Assembly: GCF_003201655.1 (NCBI RefSeq)
Contig: NZ_QJJU01000027.1
Coordinates: 1-64,000, forward strand
DNA length: 64,000 nt
Origin: Mycolicibacterium moriokaense
Lineage (GTDB): Bacteria; Actinomycetota; Actinomycetes; Mycobacteriales; Mycobacteriaceae
Direction: 5' to 3'
The position numbers were made by a program, and so were the translations under genes. Below the pieces are notes generated by a model. It was not told where the DNA came from, did no database searches, and worked only from the letters and a program-made list of their open reading frames with translations. Shown here piece after piece: positions 62,571 through 64,000 of this stretch (position 1 is its first letter; each line of letters opens with the position of its first letter).

Positions 62571-62583
62571 TGTATTGCGTACG
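62571..62583. promoter_or_regulatory. Family A operator candidate between divergent SDR genes
   Basis: TGTATTGCGTACG, two differences from the core pattern. It is 105 nt from the minus-strand start and 169 nt before the plus-strand start. Confidence 0.42.
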
Positions 62584-62752
62584 ACAAAACACCCGTATGA
62601 TTAGCCACTGATCCGGCGACGCTTCGGTGAGGTGCACAAAGGAGGCTTTGTGCCACCAGATCGGCTATCCCTGATGCAGGTGTGACGGATGACGAACGAT
62701 CCGGCGGCCCGCGAATCGCATTGCCGCACAGGATCGTGCACTGAACTGAGGT

Positions 62753-63577
62753 ATGGCGCAAATGGGTTTGTTGGAACGAAGAGTGGCGTTTGTAACAGGG
62801 GTTGCCCGCGGTCAGGGACGTAACCACGCCGTGCGACTCGCCGCGGAAGGCGCGAGCGTGATCGGTATCGATATCGCCGCCCCCGTCTCGGAATACAGCG
62901 GTTATTCGGCGGCGACGGCATCCGACCTGGCGGAGACGGTCACACTGTTGGAGGCTCAGGGACCTCCGTTCATCATTGAGACCGTCGATGTTCGGGACTC
63001 GGCGGCGATGGACGGGTTGCTCGCGAAAGCTGTTCCAGCGTTGGGCGACCGGCTCGACATCGTTGTCGCGAACGCTGGAATCGTCAGCTGGAGCCGCTTC
63101 TGGGAGATGCCCGATGACCAGTGGCAGTCGATTATCGACGTGAACCTCACGGGCGTTTGGCGGACCATGAAGTCGGCCGTTCCGCATATGCTGGCTGCGG
63201 GCAATGGTGGCTCGATGATCGTCGTCAGCTCGGTGGCGGGTATCAAATCGCTTCCGGCGCAAGCACATTACAGTGCCGCAAAACATGGCTTGGTCGGCCT
63301 GGCGAAGGCTGCCGCCATCGAGCTGGGCGAATACGGAATCCGAGTAAACACGATCCACCCTTGGGGTGTCGCAACACCCATGACGCAGGACAACCGCATG
63401 CACGAAACGCTTGACGCACACCCGCACTACCGCATGTCGTTCTGCAGTGTGCTGTCCGGTTTCACCCTGGCTGAGCCTTCCGACATCTCCGATGCCGTTG
63501 TGTGGTTGGCGTCCGATCTGTCGCGCACCGTCACCGGCGCGCAGCTCCCGCTGGACATGGGCGCGACGACCGTCTAG
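62753..63577 (+). CDS. Short-chain dehydrogenase, mycofactocin-dependent type
   Basis: A 274-residue SDR. VTGVARGQGRNHAVRLAAEGA followed by an extended insertion SGYSAATASDLAETVTLLE is the mark of the mycofactocin-coupled subfamily, in which NAD is held tightly and mycofactocin is the external acceptor. SSVAGIK, YSAAK and the C-terminal VTGAQLPLDMG complete the SDR pattern. No mycofactocin biosynthesis genes lie in the window, so they must be elsewhere. It oxidises a secondary or primary alcohol such as carveol in known relatives. A terminator follows. Confidence 0.87.
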   Translation: MAQMGLLERRVAFVTGVARGQGRNHAVRLAAEGASVIGIDIAAPVSEYSGYSAATASDLAETVTLLEAQGPPFIIETVDVRDSAAMDGLLAKAVPALGDRLDIVVANAGIVSWSRFWEMPDDQWQSIIDVNLTGVWRTMKSAVPHMLAAGNGGSMIVVSSVAGIKSLPAQAHYSAAKHGLVGLAKAAAIELGEYGIRVNTIHPWGVATPMTQDNRMHETLDAHPHYRMSFCSVLSGFTLAEPSDISDAVVWLASDLSRTVTGAQLPLDMGATTV

Positions 63578-63582
63578 GTAAC

Positions 63583-63602
63583 AACGCTCAGTGGGCGTTT
63601 TT
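63583..63602 (+). terminator. Intrinsic terminator after the mycofactocin-type SDR
   Basis: AACGCTC (63583-63589), loop AGT, GGGCGTT (63593-63599), followed by TTT: a seven-base-pair stem with one G-U pair and a short T-run. It begins six bases after the SDR stop. Confidence 0.65.
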
Positions 63603-63619
63603 CGAGAGGGAGGGGTGTG

Positions 63620-64000
63620 ATGATCGACCCGGTTTCAGATGAGGACCTGATAGCGCGGTTCCCAGGCGAACCGATCACCCACGACAACAAGGTGCATTAC
63701 CGAGGCCGACTACAGCGCCGACTGCTGATCAACCGGTGCGCAGAGTGCGGTCGATGGCATCAACCGCATCGACCGGTGTGTCCGCACTGCTGGTCACGAA
63801 ATGTGGTGGCTACCGACGTCAGTGGTGCGGGCACCATCCACCTCGCGATCTTTCTCCACCAGGGGCCCCCGGCTGGAGGCGTCGACTACAGCACGCCGTA
63901 CCCGGTGGTGACGGTCGACCTCGATGACGCTCCGGGTGTTCGATTCACTGCGACGGTTGTCGGGCCGTCTCCGGACCGTATCGTGATCGGCGCGCGTGTA
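63620..64000 (+). CDS. DUF35 OB-fold/zinc-ribbon protein (truncated by window end)
   Basis: An open frame from ATG 63620, after GAGAGGGAGGG, to the window edge (127 residues seen). C40, C43, C54 and C57 (CAECGRWH, CPHC) form a zinc ribbon, followed by an OB-fold stretch (GAGTIHLAIF, YPVVTVDLDDAPGVRFTATVVG). Such proteins bind acyl-CoA and partner with thiolase-like or hydratase proteins in steroid side-chain degradation. A thiolase/lipid-transfer gene is expected just beyond the window. Confidence 0.82.
   Translation, partial: MIDPVSDEDLIARFPGEPITHDNKVHYRGRLQRRLLINRCAECGRWHQPHRPVCPHCWSRNVVATDVSGAGTIHLAIFLHQGPPAGGVDYSTPYPVVTVDLDDAPGVRFTATVVGPSPDRIVIGARV

Noticed and set aside
9262..63577. Assignment of the region to classical cholesterol catabolism (KstR regulon)
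   Set aside because: Paired ACADs and DUF35 recall it, but no kstR, hsaC/kshA-like genes or KstR-type operators were seen, and the repeated operator is different.
1..64000. tRNA or rRNA genes and CRISPR arrays
   Set aside because: No cloverleaf-like or ribosomal sequence and no regularly spaced direct repeats were seen on reading through; a dedicated scan was not possible.

Overview
The window looks like a chromosomal segment of a mycobacterium (Mycolicibacterium/Mycobacterium type) or a close relative in the Mycobacteriales. The reasons are high GC, many GTG starts, 4-nt start/stop overlaps, a VapBC-type toxin-antitoxin pair, dense acyl-CoA metabolism, single-cluster P450 ferredoxins and a mycofactocin-type short-chain dehydrogenase. 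The assignment rests on gene content only.

Left flank (1-6500): a mixed accessory zone. It holds a VapBC-type module with an inverted repeat ending at the antitoxin start codon, a secreted lipase-like hydrolase, a kinase-fold protein whose HRD catalytic aspartate is replaced by glycine, an IS110-family element with hairpins in its non-coding end (candidate bridge RNA), and a 56-codon orphan gene. A 13-nt word followed by an inverted-repeat arm occurs at both 96-119 and 2408-2433.

Main region (6500-64000): a very large catabolic gene set. It contains four translationally coupled acyl-CoA dehydrogenase pairs, five PF04909-type amidohydrolases plus one D-aminoacylase-like amidohydrolase, three P450s with two ferredoxins and one rubredoxin, three acyl-CoA ligases (one fused to an SDR), three aldehyde dehydrogenases, three crotonase-fold proteins (two lacking both catalytic glutamates), two CaiB/BaiF CoA-transferase genes (one a tandem fusion), MaoC-like hydratases, a thiolase, several SDRs and a truncated DUF35 gene at the right edge. 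The logic would be oxidation by P450, SDR and aldehyde dehydrogenase to an acid, CoA activation by ligase or CoA transferase, dehydrogenation by paired ACADs, hydration, and carbon-carbon cleavage by hydrolase or thiolase. The substrate cannot be read from sequence; a cyclic, branched or terpenoid/steroid-like compound is plausible.

The strongest new signal is regulatory. A 13-bp palindrome-like motif, roughly TGTACNNNGTACA, occurs before most operons, with twelve candidates from 8100 to 62583. This suggests one TetR-type regulon over the whole region; the TetR gene at 36141-36899 sits next to one of the best sites. A second operator, GAGAACAGTGTTCTC, occurs at 11464 and 15669, on both sides of another TetR gene (14860-15564), and would control a sub-cluster.
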